A stretch of 64,000 bases of DNA from Rubrivivax rivuli. Its GTDB lineage: Bacteria; Pseudomonadota; Gammaproteobacteria; Burkholderiales; Burkholderiaceae_C. Positions 8,272 to 16,441 of the stretch are shown in pieces. The first letter of the stretch is position 1; every line of letters starts with the position of its first letter. A model generated the notes under the pieces. The model saw only the letters and a list, made by a program, of their open reading frames with translations, was not told the origin of the DNA and ran no database searches. Both the position numbers and the translations under genes were made by a program. The stretch is from positions 806,001 to 870,000 of the forward strand of contig NZ_SACR01000002.1 of the NCBI RefSeq assembly GCF_004016505.1, in the 5' to 3' direction.

Positions 8272-8748
8272 TCAGGCCGCCTTGCCGCCCTTTTCACTTT
8301 TCTCGGCCTTGTCGTTCTTGTCGGCCTTGTCGGCCTCGGCGGCCTGCTTGTCCACCGGCAGGCTGGCCTCGCGCCAGGCAGCGGTGCCCCCGGCGACCGC
8401 CACGGCCTTCTCGTGACCGGCCTGGCGCAGCAGCGCTGCGGCGCGGCCGGCGCGTGCACCCGTGGGGCACATCAGCAACACGGGCAGCTGCTTGTTCGTG
8501 GGCAGCGACTTGTGACCCTCGATCTGGCCGAAGGGGATGTTGCGCGCCCCGGCAGCGTGACCAGCGGCGTACTCGCCGGGCTCGCTCACGTCGATGAGCA
8601 CACCGCGCTCGCGGTTGATCAGGCGCACCGCTTCGGCCGTGCTCACGCTGCCCGAGGCCGAGCCACCCTTGATCATGGGCCACATCAGCAGGCCGCCCGA
8701 GGTGGCCGCCAGGGCAAAGAGAGGCCAGTTTTCGAGAAAGAAATTCAC
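8272..8748 (-). CDS. Membrane-anchored rhodanese-domain protein (YibN-like)
   Basis: The 158-residue protein has an N-terminal membrane helix (about residues 5-26), then a single rhodanese domain with [20 protein letters not shown]. The active-site loop is [14 protein letters not shown] with catalytic C94. The last 25 residues form a highly charged Lys/Asp/Glu tail ([18 protein letters not shown]). Rhodaneses transfer sulfur from a persulfide on this cysteine; the natural substrate of the YibN group is not known. It is the first gene of the cluster with grxC, secB and gpsA, and it is divergent from gpmA with a 59-base spacer. Confidence 0.9.
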   Translation of the reverse strand: MNFFLENWPLFALAATSGGLLMWPMIKGGSASGSVSTAEAVRLINRERGVLIDVSEPGEYAAGHAAGARNIPFGQIEGHKSLPTNKQLPVLLMCPTGARAGRAAALLRQAGHEKAVAVAGGTAAWREASLPVDKQAAEADKADKNDKAEKSEKGGKAA

Positions 8749-8793
8749 CGGGGGGCCTGCGCTGCAAGGCGCGTCTATGCAAACCCCGAATTA

Positions 8794-8799
8794 TAGAAT
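8794..8799 (+). promoter_or_regulatory. Candidate -10 element of gpmA, next to its start codon
   Basis: The sequence aattatagaatccgggccc precedes the ATG. TAGAAT at 8794-8799 is eight bases from the start codon, so the message would have little or no leader. No Shine-Dalgarno sequence is present. No good -35 hexamer is seen. Confidence 0.45.
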
Positions 8800-8807
8800 C
8801 CGGGCCC

Positions 8808-9560
8808 ATGTACAAGCTTGTCCTCATTCGCCACGGCGAATCCACCTGGAATCTCGAGAACCGCTTCACCGGCTGGACCGACGTGCCGCTGACGGCCACC
8901 GGCGTGCGGCAGGCGCAGGAAGCTGGCCGTCTGCTGAAGGAAGCGGGCTACGACTTCGATGTGGCCTACACCTCGGTGCTCAAGCGCGCGGTGTGGACGC
9001 TGTGGCATGCACTCGACGCGCTCGATCGCACCTGGCTGCCCGTTCAGCACGACTGGCGCCTGAACGAGCGCCACTATGGCGCGCTGCAAGGCCTGAACAA
9101 GGCCGACATGGCCAAGCAGTATGGCGACGAGCAGGTGCTCATCTGGCGTCGCAGCTACGACACGCCCCCGCCGGCACTTGAAGCCACCGATGCGCGCAGC
9201 GAGCGCAGCGACATCCGCTACGCCAAGCTCGCACCGGAGCAGATCCCGCTGACCGAGTGCCTGAAGGACACCGTCGCGCGCGTGCTGCCCTTCTGGAACG
9301 AGCGCATCGCGCCGGCCATCGTCTCGGGGCAGCGCGTGGTGATCGCCGCGCACGGCAACAGCATTCGCGCGCTGGTGAAGTACCTCGACAACGTGGCCGA
9401 CGACGCCATCGTCGGCGTCAACATCCCGAATGGCATCCCGCTCGTCTACGAGCTGGATGCGCAGCTCAAACCCCTGAAGAGCTACTACCTCGGTGATGCC
9501 GAAGCGGCCGCCAAAGCCGCCGCCGCGGTGGCTGCCCAGGCCGCCGGCAAGACGGCCTGA
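8808..9560 (+). CDS. gpmA: 2,3-bisphosphoglycerate-dependent phosphoglycerate mutase
   Basis: The 250-residue glycolytic enzyme interconverts 3- and 2-phosphoglycerate. The phosphohistidine motif [10 protein letters not shown] holds catalytic H9, followed by the family stretch [13 protein letters not shown]. The second catalytic histidine is H182 in [33 protein letters not shown] is also diagnostic of the cofactor-dependent mutases. The last 15 or so residues are an Ala-rich extension ([16 protein letters not shown]) unlikely to matter for catalysis. It is transcribed away from the rhodanese gene and ends 28 bases from a convergent gene. Confidence 0.98.
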   Translation: MYKLVLIRHGESTWNLENRFTGWTDVPLTATGVRQAQEAGRLLKEAGYDFDVAYTSVLKRAVWTLWHALDALDRTWLPVQHDWRLNERHYGALQGLNKADMAKQYGDEQVLIWRRSYDTPPPALEATDARSERSDIRYAKLAPEQIPLTECLKDTVARVLPFWNERIAPAIVSGQRVVIAAHGNSIRALVKYLDNVADDAIVGVNIPNGIPLVYELDAQLKPLKSYYLGDAEAAAKAAAAVAAQAAGKTA

Positions 9561-9582
9561 AGCGCCAGGGCCCGCGGCATCG

Positions 9583-9598
9583 GCCCGCTCAGGCGGGC
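9583..9598. terminator. Compact hairpin between gpmA and the convergent HD-GYP-like gene
   Basis: GCCCGC at 9583-9588 pairs with GCGGGC at 9593-9598 around the tetraloop TCAG, which contains the stop codon of the minus-strand gene. It lies 23 bases after the gpmA stop and could end transcription from both sides. There is no T tract. Confidence 0.4.
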
Positions 9599-10800
9599 GG
9601 GGCTTCCTGGTCGAGCAGGCCGTACACCTGCTCGGGCAGCACGCGCGGCAGGTTGGCCTTTTCGGCCAGCGAGCCGGTGATGGCGAACTCGGGCTGCGCA
9701 GTGTCGCGGCGCGGTGAGCCCGGCACGGGCCGGCCATTGGCGCCGAACAGCGACACCACCACCGTGCCCCGCCCCGGCGCAGCGCGATGCACGACGATGC
9801 CGGCATCGCCGTTCTTCAGCCAGACGAAATCGCCCGGCGGGTAGATGCCCACGGCCTTGATCAGGCCCGCGGCCACCGGGCCGCCCTTCTCTTCCTGGAA
9901 CAGCTGCCGCGCTGCGAGCTGCGTGGTCAGCGGCGCGCGGAAGGCGCGCGGGCTGATCTTGGCCGTGAAGACATCGGCCGCACGCAGCAGGTGGGCCTGG
10001 GTACCCACCTCGTTCAGGCCCTGGGGGTAGCCGCCGCCGCCCGGCCGCTCGTGGTGCTGCTCGATGGCCTGCAGCCAATCGGCCTCCTGCACACCGGCCT
10101 TGCGGAGCAGTTGCGCAGACTCCTGGGGGTGGGCGCGTATCTGCGCCATCTGGCGAGCATTGGGCGCCTCGTTCTGCTCGGCCATGCGCGCCTGCAGCTC
10201 GACGATGGAGGCGTTCATCGTCAGCGCCGCCCGCACCGCGCAACGCTGGTCTTCGGCGGCCCAGCCCAGCTGCCGGGCGGTGAGCAGCGAGACCGTGGCC
10301 GTGTGCAGCGCGTGCGTCAGCGCATACAGCGCAAAGCGGCGGTCGTACTGGCGCACGCACAGGTAAAGCGCGGGGTCGGGATGGCGCTCCACCAGCGCGA
10401 TGTAGCCATCGGCAAAGGCCTCGAGCTGTGCCGCCGTCGTGCTGCCGCGGCCCAGACCGCGCAAGAGCTCGTCCAGCGTCCAGATCTGCCGCTCCATGCG
10501 ATCGAACCAGGTGCGCTGGCGGACCACGGGCCCCCAGCCGGCGCCGCCGGCCGACGCAGCGCCGCCACCGGCGGCGGCGCGGGCCGCAGCGCGGGCCGCT
10601 TCCGCCTCCACCGGATCGACACAGCCGCCGCGCTCCATCAGCGCATGCAACTGGTCGGCGTCCTGCAGTTGCTTGCCGGCGGCCAAGAGCAGGCGACCCA
10701 TGCTGTCCAGCACGGCAAAGGGCAGCGGCGCGCCCGGCGTGGTGAGCTCCATCAGCTCACCCAGGGGCACGTTGGGGGGCGGCGATGCGGGTGCGTTCAT
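9589..10800 (-). CDS. Degenerate HD-GYP domain protein (predicted catalytically inactive)
   Basis: The 403-residue protein has an N-terminal region with PFAVLDSMGRLLLAAGKQL, an Ala/Gly-rich linker at about residues 64-88 and a central HD-GYP domain. The GYP half is intact: QHHERPGGGGYPQGL (HH 249-250, GYP 257-259) and AADVFTAKISPRAFR. The metal-binding HD pair that normally follows 'aALLHDIGK' is replaced by Met-Asn (residues 195-196 in AALTMNASIVELQ). HD-GYP enzymes hydrolyse cyclic di-GMP; without the HD pair, hydrolysis is unlikely and a binding or scaffold role is more plausible. Its ATG overlaps the stop of the PRPP-synthetase-like gene (ATGA), which fixes the start at 10800 over an ATG at 10809. 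Confidence 0.85.
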   Translation of the reverse strand: MNAPASPPPNVPLGELMELTTPGAPLPFAVLDSMGRLLLAAGKQLQDADQLHALMERGGCVDPVEAEAARAAARAAAGGGAASAGGAGWGPVVRQRTWFDRMERQIWTLDELLRGLGRGSTTAAQLEAFADGYIALVERHPDPALYLCVRQYDRRFALYALTHALHTATVSLLTARQLGWAAEDQRCAVRAALTMNASIVELQARMAEQNEAPNARQMAQIRAHPQESAQLLRKAGVQEADWLQAIEQHHERPGGGGYPQGLNEVGTQAHLLRAADVFTAKISPRAFRAPLTTQLAARQLFQEEKGGPVAAGLIKAVGIYPPGDFVWLKNGDAGIVVHRAAPGRGTVVVSLFGANGRPVPGSPRRDTAQPEFAITGSLAEKANLPRVLPEQVYGLLDQEAPPA

Positions 10801-11699
10801 GCGGCACATCCCGGTTCAAGGCCTGTCAAGCGCTGCACGGCCTCGGCCAGCAGCGGTGCCACGCTGACGGCATTGCTGGCGTGCGGCACGCAGTCGCTGC
10901 TCCAGACATGGCGAACGCCGGCAGCGTGAACCTCGGCGAGGGCCTGGCCGACGAAAAGGGCGTGGGTGACGGCCACGTCGACGCTCAGCGCGCCCGCCGC
11001 CAGCACGCCACGGGCCGCAGCCACCAGGGTGCGGCCCGTGCTGGCCACATCGTCCAGCAACACGACGGCGCGGCCGCGCACGTCCACGTCGGGCAGCGCC
11101 ACCTCGACCTCGCGGTCGCCATGGCGTTGCTTGTGGCAGACGGCATGGGCCAGCCCGGCAGCCTGCGCGGCCGCCCGCACCCATTGACCGGCTTCTTCGT
11201 CGGGGGCCACCAGCAAGGCGCCGGGCACCTGGCGGGCCGCGTGCAGACCCAGCAAAGGCGCAGCGCTGACAGACAAGCCCCGGCGCCCGGGCAGCACCTC
11301 GTCGAGCGAGGCCACGCGATGAAGGTGGGGGTCGACCGTGACCACGGCCTCGAAGGCCGCGGCCAGCAAGGCGCCCAGGTGGCGCTGGCTGACGACTTCG
11401 CCGGGGTTGAAGGCCATGTCCTGGCGCATGTAGGCCAGGTAAGGGCTGACCAGCGTGAGCCGCTGCGCGCCGAGTTCACGAGCGCCGGCCGCTGCGAACA
11501 GCAGCTCGGTGAGCTTGGCGTTGGGGTCTTCGAGGCCGCGCAGGACGATCACATGCGACGGCAGCACGGGGGGCAGGCGCAGGCGGGTTTCACCGTCAGG
11601 AAAGCGGTGGCGCTGCACCACCGCCCAGGGGCAATCCAGCGCCTGGGCCAGCGCGGGCGCCAGCGCGCAGTTGTCTTCGAAAGCCAGCAGTTGCAGCAT
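10797..11699 (-). CDS. Ribose-phosphate pyrophosphokinase-family protein (PRPP synthetase paralogue)
   Basis: The 300-residue protein has the two-lobed PRPP synthetase fold. Motifs include RFPDGETRLRLP at the N-terminus and YLAYMRQDMAFNPGEVVS, which contacts ATP. The segment HKQRHGDREVEVALP probably holds the catalytic lysine, and the PRPP loop is AVVLLDDVASTGRTLV. It is shorter than the usual 315-residue housekeeping Prs and looks like the divergent short subgroup; a main prs gene is expected elsewhere in the genome. It would make PRPP from ribose-5-phosphate and ATP. It lies 76 bases after the pyrimidine gene cluster and overlaps the pseudo-HD-GYP gene, suggesting a link to nucleotide metabolism or signalling. 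Confidence 0.85.
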   Translation of the reverse strand: MLQLLAFEDNCALAPALAQALDCPWAVVQRHRFPDGETRLRLPPVLPSHVIVLRGLEDPNAKLTELLFAAAGARELGAQRLTLVSPYLAYMRQDMAFNPGEVVSQRHLGALLAAAFEAVVTVDPHLHRVASLDEVLPGRRGLSVSAAPLLGLHAARQVPGALLVAPDEEAGQWVRAAAQAAGLAHAVCHKQRHGDREVEVALPDVDVRGRAVVLLDDVASTGRTLVAAARGVLAAGALSVDVAVTHALFVGQALAEVHAAGVRHVWSSDCVPHASNAVSVAPLLAEAVQRLTGLEPGCAA

Positions 11700-11742
11700 G
11701 CGTTGACGCTAAGGCCTGCAGCGCCAGTCGCCAAGAGGAGAA

Positions 11743-11767
11743 GTCGCGCACATGGCTGCGGCGCGAC
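11743..11767 (-). terminator. Candidate terminator after the pyr-plsC gene cluster
   Basis: GTCGCGC at 11743-11749 pairs perfectly with GCGCGAC at 11761-11767 with an 11-base loop, just past the plsC stop. On the minus strand it is followed by TTCTCCTCTT, a pyrimidine-rich but imperfect T tract. It would separate the pyr cluster from the PRPP-synthetase-like gene, at least partly. Confidence 0.45.
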
Positions 11768-11775
11768 AACAGCCT

Positions 11776-12516
11776 TCAGGCCGCCTGAGCCAGGCGCTCG
11801 GCGATGAGCTGGCGCAGGTGTTCGGCCAGCGCCCGGCGGTCGGCGTGAGCCGTGCTCACGGGGGGCAGCAGTTCCACATGCACGGTGAGCCCGCGCGCGG
11901 TGGCCACACGCCAAACGCTCTGCAGCAACGTGGTCTCGCCGAGGAACTCCACGCTGGGGCTGAAGGGCCCAGCGGCGTCGGAGAAACGCAGCACCATCGG
12001 TTGCACCGGCGCGCCAGAGGCGATCGCCGCCTGCAGCAGGTTGGCATGGAAGGGCAGCGGCTCCGGCCCGGCGCCGGTGGTGCCCTCGGGGAACACGGCC
12101 ACGGCGTCGCCCGCGCTCAGCGCCTCGGCCATGGCGTGCACCACGCGCACGGCGTCGCGCTTGCGTTCGCGTTCGATGAAGAGCGTGCCGGCACCACGGA
12201 TCAGCCAGCCCAGCAGCGGCCACTGCAGCACATCGGCCTTGCTGACGAATCGCACCTGCGGCGCGGCGGCGTGGATGGCAGCGATGTCCAGCCAGGAGAT
12301 GTGATTGGCCACCACCAGCGTCGCGCTGGCGCGCGGCGCCACACCGGTGACCTGCAGATGCAGCCCGATGGCGCGCAACAGGCCGGCCGACCACCACTGG
12401 ATGCGCTGGTGGCGCTCGGCCGCGCTCAGGCGCGGGAAACGGGTCATCACCGCCATGCCATGCAGCACGTGCAGCACGGCGCGAAGCAGGCGCCAGGCGC
12501 CCCCCAAGACCTGCAT
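11776..12516 (-). CDS. plsC: 1-acyl-sn-glycerol-3-phosphate acyltransferase
   Basis: The 246-residue inner-membrane enzyme acylates lysophosphatidic acid to phosphatidic acid. The acyltransferase catalytic motif HX4D is seen as NHISWLD (H72, D77). Substrate-binding motifs VSKADVLQWPLLGW, TLFIERERKRD and VFPEGTT follow in family order. An N-terminal hydrophobic stretch (about residues 8-25) could anchor it. The start at 12516 shares one base with the pyrC' stop (TGATG), which fixes it and implies coupling. A few Burkholderiales have plsC at the end of the pyr cluster in this way. Confidence 0.94.
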   Translation of the reverse strand: MQVLGGAWRLLRAVLHVLHGMAVMTRFPRLSAAERHQRIQWWSAGLLRAIGLHLQVTGVAPRASATLVVANHISWLDIAAIHAAAPQVRFVSKADVLQWPLLGWLIRGAGTLFIERERKRDAVRVVHAMAEALSAGDAVAVFPEGTTGAGPEPLPFHANLLQAAIASGAPVQPMVLRFSDAAGPFSPSVEFLGETTLLQSVWRVATARGLTVHVELLPPVSTAHADRRALAEHLRQLIAERLAQAA

Positions 12517-13835
12517 CAGGCCTGGGCGAGCGGTGCGCGCTCGCAGGCCAGGGTGCCGGCCACCAGCGTGGCGCGCACGCGGCCCGGCAGCGCCATGCCG
12601 GTGGACGAGAAGGAGAACGGTGTGTGTTTGCCCTGGCTGGCCAGCACGCCAGGGCTCACCGTCCATTCATCGGACGGGTCGAAGACGCAGACATCGGCCA
12701 CGCCGCCCTCCACCAGACGGCCGGCGCTGCTGGCCAGCGAGCCCAAGGCGTCACCCAGCACCGCCACCGGGCCCTGCGTCACCCGCGCCAGGGTCTGGGC
12801 CAGCGGCAGGCCGCTGTCCTGGCCCCAGCGCAGCGCCAGGCTCAGCAGCAGCTCCAGCCCGGTGGCGCCGGGCTCGGCTTCGCCGAAGGGCAGGTTCTTC
12901 ATGTCGTCGGCCACGGGGTTGTGGTCGGAGACCAGCGCGTCCAGCGTGCCGTCGGCGAGTGCGGCGCGCAGCGCGGCGCGGTCGGGGCCCTGGCGCAGCG
13001 GCGGCACGAGGCGCATGTCAGGGTTGAAGTAGCCGATGTCGACATCGGTGAGGTGCAGGCTGTTGATGCTGACATCGGCCGTCACCGGCAGGCCCTCGGC
13101 CTTGGCCGCCCGCAGCAGCGCCACGCCAGCGGCGCTGCTCAGGCGGCACAGGTGCACGCGCGCCTTGGTGGCGCGCACCAGTTCGAAGATGGTGTGCAGC
13201 GCCACCGTCTCGGCCACCACCGGCACGCCACTCAGGCCCAGGCGCGTGGCCAGCGCGCCCGAGGCGGCCACGCCCTTGCCCAGCCAGGCGTCCAGCGGGC
13301 GCAGCCACACCGTGTAGCCGAAGGTGGCGGCGTACTGCAGCGCGCGCAGCAGCACGAGCTGGTCGGTGACGGGCACGTCGGCTTGCGAGTAGCCCACGCA
13401 GCCGGCCTCGGTCAGCTCGGCCATCTCGGTGAGGGCCTGGCCTTGCAGCCCGCGTGTCAGCGCGCCCAGCGGGAACACACGGCAGCGGCTGAGCTTGCGT
13501 GCGCGGAACTTCAGCATCTCCACCAGGCCGGGCTCGTCGAGCACGGGGTCGGTGTCGGGCGGGCAGACGAGGCTGGTCACGCCCCCGGCTGCGGCGGCAG
13601 CCAGTTCGCTTTCCAGCATGCCTTCGTGCTCTTGCCCGGGCTCGCGCAGGCGCGCGGCCAGGTCCACGAGGCCCGGCGCCACCACCAGGCCGGTGGCGTC
13701 GATCACTCGGTCGGCGCTGAACTCGCCGGCCGGGCCGATGCTGACGATGCGGCCGCTGGCAATGCAGACATCGGTGATCTCGTCCCGGCCCGAGGCAGGG
13801 TCGATGACGCGGCCGTTGCGAATGAGGATCTTCAT
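12516..13835 (-). CDS. pyrC': Inactive dihydroorotase homologue PyrC' (PyrX)
   Basis: The 439-residue amidohydrolase-fold protein aligns with class I dihydroorotases but lacks the metal-binding histidines. The expected DxHxHxRxPG motif reads [10 protein letters not shown] (residues 58-67), with Ala60 and Arg62 in the His positions. The later loop reads [10 protein letters not shown] rather than DHAPH. In Pseudomonas the same kind of non-catalytic PyrC' is needed as a structural partner of aspartate transcarbamoylase. Its position directly after pyrB, with an ATGA overlap at 13832-13835, supports that role. A separate active dihydroorotase must be encoded elsewhere. Confidence 0.9.
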   Translation of the reverse strand: MKILIRNGRVIDPASGRDEITDVCIASGRIVSIGPAGEFSADRVIDATGLVVAPGLVDLAARLREPGQEHEGMLESELAAAAAGGVTSLVCPPDTDPVLDEPGLVEMLKFRARKLSRCRVFPLGALTRGLQGQALTEMAELTEAGCVGYSQADVPVTDQLVLLRALQYAATFGYTVWLRPLDAWLGKGVAASGALATRLGLSGVPVVAETVALHTIFELVRATKARVHLCRLSSAAGVALLRAAKAEGLPVTADVSINSLHLTDVDIGYFNPDMRLVPPLRQGPDRAALRAALADGTLDALVSDHNPVADDMKNLPFGEAEPGATGLELLLSLALRWGQDSGLPLAQTLARVTQGPVAVLGDALGSLASSAGRLVEGGVADVCVFDPSDEWTVSPGVLASQGKHTPFSFSSTGMALPGRVRATLVAGTLACERAPLAQA

Positions 13836-14794
13836 GCCTGGTTCCCAGCGATCGTGCTCATCACCGCCATGCGCACCGCGATGCCGAAGGTCACCTGAGG
13901 CAGGATGACGCTGTGGCCGCCGTCGGCCACTTCCGACGCGATTTCCACGCCGCGATTGATGGGCCCGGGGTGCATCACGATGCAATCGGGTTTGGCCAGC
14001 GCCAGCTTCTCGGGCGTGAGGCCGTAGCTCTTGAAGAACTCGCCGGCGCTGGGCAGCATGGCGCCGCTCATGCGTTCGTTCTGCAGGCGCAGCATGATGA
14101 TGACGTCGGCGTCCTTGATGCCCTCTTCCATGCGGTGGCACACGCGCACGCCCATGGAAGCCAGATCGCCCGGCACCAGCGTCTTCGGGCCCACGGCGCG
14201 GATCTCGGGCACGCCTAAAGTGGTGAGCGCGTGGATGTCGGAACGGGCCACGCGGCTGTGCACGATGTCGCCGACGATGGCCACGGTCAGCTGGGTGAAG
14301 TCTTTCTTGAAGTGCCGGATCGTGTACATGTCCAGCAGCCCCTGCGTGGGGTGGGCGTGGCGCCCGTCGCCGGCATTGACCACGTGCACGTGCGGCGCCA
14401 CATGCTGCGCAATCAGGTAGGGCGCGCCGCTTTCGGCATGGCGCACGATGAACATGTCGGCATGCATCGCGGAGAGGTTCGCGATGGTGTCGAGCAGGCT
14501 CTCGCCCTTGGCCGTGCTGCTGCGCGCGATGTCGAGGTTGATGACGTCGGCGCTCAGGCGCTTGGCCGCGATCTCGAAGGTCGTGCGCGTGCGCGTGCTG
14601 TTCTCGAAGAACAGGTTGAAGACGCTTTTTCCCCGCAGCAGCGGCACCTTCTTCACGTCGCGGTCGTTGACGCTCAAGAAAGTGCCGGCGGTATCGAGGA
14701 TCTGCGTCAGCACGGCCTTGGGCAGGCCCTCGATGCTGAGCAGGTGGATCAGCTCGCCGTGCGTGTTGAGCTGCGGGTTGCGGCGGGACAGCAT
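13832..14794 (-). CDS. pyrB: Aspartate carbamoyltransferase catalytic subunit
   Basis: The 320-residue enzyme condenses aspartate and carbamoyl phosphate, the committed step of pyrimidine synthesis. The carbamoyl-phosphate loop [12 protein letters not shown] holds S66-R70. [24 protein letters not shown] and [12 protein letters not shown] are all present. No pyrI regulatory gene follows; PyrC' takes its place, as in the class A transcarbamoylases of Pseudomonas. The start at 14794 ([10 protein letters not shown]) leaves 10 bases after pyrR; an upstream in-frame ATG would overlap pyrR and adds no conserved sequence. Confidence 0.97.
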   Translation of the reverse strand: MLSRRNPQLNTHGELIHLLSIEGLPKAVLTQILDTAGTFLSVNDRDVKKVPLLRGKSVFNLFFENSTRTRTTFEIAAKRLSADVINLDIARSSTAKGESLLDTIANLSAMHADMFIVRHAESGAPYLIAQHVAPHVHVVNAGDGRHAHPTQGLLDMYTIRHFKKDFTQLTVAIVGDIVHSRVARSDIHALTTLGVPEIRAVGPKTLVPGDLASMGVRVCHRMEEGIKDADVIIMLRLQNERMSGAMLPSAGEFFKSYGLTPEKLALAKPDCIVMHPGPINRGVEIASEVADGGHSVILPQVTFGIAVRMAVMSTIAGNQA

Positions 14795-14804
14795 GGCTTG
14801 CGGC

Positions 14805-15329
14805 TCAGTCGTGCGGGTGGTGGGGGTTGGTGACGGTGAAGCTGAAGTGCCCGTCATCGGCGCGCGCCAGCGACAGGCGCTGCGTGGCCGGCAGCACGAT
14901 GCGCGCGGCCGCGAAGGCCGCGGCCATGGGCAGCTCGCGCCCGCCGCGGTCGACCAGCACCGCCAGCGTCACGCTGGCCGGGCGGCCGAAGTCGAAGAGT
15001 TCGTTGATCACCGCGCGCAGCGTGCGGCCGGTGTAGAGCACGTCGTCGATCAGCACGATGTGGCGGCCGTCGATGGCAAAGGGCAGGCGCGTGGCATCGG
15101 TGCCGGCGGCCAAGCCGCGCTCGGAGAAATCGTCGCGGTGCAGCGTGCTGCTGATGACGCCGTGGCCCTTGTCGCCACCGGGCAAGCCCAGGTCTTTCTG
15201 CAGCCGCTCAGCCAGCCAGGCGCCTCCGCTCCACACGCCCACCAGCGCGCCCTCGGGCTTGAGCAGGCCGCGCACGCCTTCGCGCAGTTCGGCATACAGG
15301 GCTTCGGCGTCGAGTTGCAGCATGGTCAT
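14805..15329 (-). CDS. pyrR: Bifunctional pyr regulator / uracil phosphoribosyltransferase PyrR
   Basis: This 174-residue protein has a type I phosphoribosyltransferase fold. The PRPP loop is [18 protein letters not shown], and [14 protein letters not shown] matches the PyrR family. In Bacillus PyrR binds pyr mRNA to cause attenuation; in betaproteobacteria its RNA role is unproven and no attenuator is obvious here. The ATG at 15329 overlaps the ruvX stop (ATGA), so this start is preferred over the one at 15323. Confidence 0.94.
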   Translation of the reverse strand: MTMLQLDAEALYAELREGVRGLLKPEGALVGVWSGGAWLAERLQKDLGLPGGDKGHGVISSTLHRDDFSERGLAAGTDATRLPFAIDGRHIVLIDDVLYTGRTLRAVINELFDFGRPASVTLAVLVDRGGRELPMAAAFAAARIVLPATQRLSLARADDGHFSFTVTNPHHPHD

Positions 15330-15736
15330 GCGCTTTCTGGGGGAGCAGCGAGCGAGCGCAGGTGCTGCTCCAGGATGATGGCCGCAGCCGCGGCATCGGC
15401 ATCGGCCGCGCCCTGGCCCAGGGCTTCGGTGGTGGTGTAGCGCTCGTCGACCTCGTGCACCGGCAAGCGAAAGCGCCCGTGCAGTTGGCGTGCAAAGCGC
15501 CGCGCCTTCAAGGTGTTCTCATGCTCGGCGCCATCGGGGTGGAAGGGCACGCCCACGACCAGCGCGTCGGGCTGCCATTCGGCCAGCAGCTTGCCGATGG
15601 CGGCAAAGCGCGCATCGCCGTCGACGCTGATCGTCTTCAGAGGGGTGGCTCGACCCAAGAGCGTGTTGCCCGAAGCGACACCCACGCGCTTCACACCGTA
15701 GTCGAAGGCCAAAAAGCTACGAACAGCCACAGCCAA
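15326..15736 (-). CDS. ruvX: Putative Holliday junction resolvase / pre-16S rRNA nuclease RuvX (YqgF)
   Basis: The 136-residue RNase H-fold protein has the YqgF motifs FLAFDYGVKRVGVASGN at the N-terminus, LVVGVPFHPDG in the middle and VHEVDERYTTTEA near the end. The acidic residues in the first and last motifs are the expected catalytic ones. The E. coli homologue processes the 5' end of 16S rRNA. It precedes pyrR with an overlap and follows algH, from which it is separated by a repeat element. Confidence 0.94.
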   Translation of the reverse strand: MAVAVRSFLAFDYGVKRVGVASGNTLLGRATPLKTISVDGDARFAAIGKLLAEWQPDALVVGVPFHPDGAEHENTLKARRFARQLHGRFRLPVHEVDERYTTTEALGQGAADADAAAAAIILEQHLRSLAAPPESA

Positions 15737-15820
15737 GCTTCCCGCCGCGGATCCGGCTCAGCCGGGCCGCTGGCGGACGGCCCCCTGGGGGGGTAGCGAG
15801 CGCCAGCGAGCTTGGGGGCC
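15736..15820. repeat. Dispersed GC-rich intergenic repeat, copy A
   Basis: This element of about 85 bases fills the spacer between algH and ruvX. It begins aagcttcccgccgcgga, has one hairpin (CCGGCT/AGCCGG), then a block ggacggccccctgggggg, and ends agcgagcttgggggcc. It is about 85-90 % alike by eye to copies at 40959-41043 (opposite orientation) and 46844-46929 (same orientation). Such short palindromic repeats are common between genes in this bacterial group. Confidence 0.85.
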
Positions 15821-15825
15821 AACAT

Positions 15826-16407
15826 CTACGCATGACCGGCCTCTTGCGACAACATGCGCGGGTCGATGCCCAGCAGCGCCAGCGCCGTCTCGTAGCGCTT
15901 CTCCACCGGCGTGTCGAAGATCACCTTCGGGTCGGCGTCGACGTTCAGCCAGCCGTTGCGGCCGATCTCGTCTTCCAGTTGCCCGGCCTGCCAGCCGCTG
16001 TAGCCCAGCGTCACCAGCACCTTGGCCGGGCCCGAACCTTCGGCCAGGGCTTCCAGCACGTCCTTGCTGGTGGTCATCTCCAGGCCACCGGGCACCGAGA
16101 GCGTGCTGTTGAAGGGGCTGGCGCCTTCCAGCAGCTTCTCGTGCAGCACAAAGCCGCGTTCGGTCTGCACCGGACCGCCGAAGAAGACGGGCTGTTCGGC
16201 CAGTTCGGCGCGGTCCAGCGGCAGCTCGACCTTCTCGAACAGGTTCTTGAGCTTGATGTCGATGGGCTTGTTGATGACCAGGCCCAGGGCGCCCTTTTCG
16301 TTGTGCTCGCACAGGTACACCACGGTGCGCGCAAAGGTCTCGTCGACCATGCCCGGCATGGCGATCAGGAACTGGTTCGTCAGGTCGATGCGCGGGCCTG
16401 TGGGCAT
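15826..16407 (-). CDS. algH: YqgE/AlgH family protein (UPF0301)
   Basis: The 193-residue protein belongs to the AlgH/YqgE family. Motifs are LTNQFLIAMPGMVDETFART, YLCEHNEKGALGLVINKP and VFFGGPVQTERGFVLH. The protein has a known fold but no settled biochemical function; in Pseudomonas it was named for effects on alginate expression. It starts the algH-ruvX-pyrR-pyrB-pyrC' cluster, a widely conserved order in beta- and gammaproteobacteria. The start at 16407 has TAGAAT six bases upstream. Confidence 0.93.
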   Translation of the reverse strand: MPTGPRIDLTNQFLIAMPGMVDETFARTVVYLCEHNEKGALGLVINKPIDIKLKNLFEKVELPLDRAELAEQPVFFGGPVQTERGFVLHEKLLEGASPFNSTLSVPGGLEMTTSKDVLEALAEGSGPAKVLVTLGYSGWQAGQLEDEIGRNGWLNVDADPKVIFDTPVEKRYETALALLGIDPRMLSQEAGHA

Positions 16408-16413
16408 GCTCGG

Positions 16414-16419
16414 ATTCTA
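16414..16419 (-). promoter_or_regulatory. Candidate -10 element of algH, next to its start codon
   Basis: On the minus strand TAGAAT is followed by ccgagc and then the algH ATG. The predicted transcription start coincides with the start codon. The divergent phr gene begins only 34 bases away with a similar but weaker CACACT box at 16429-16434, so the two promoters overlap. Confidence 0.5.
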
Positions 16420-16441
16420 TTCCGCGGCCACACTACGGGCC

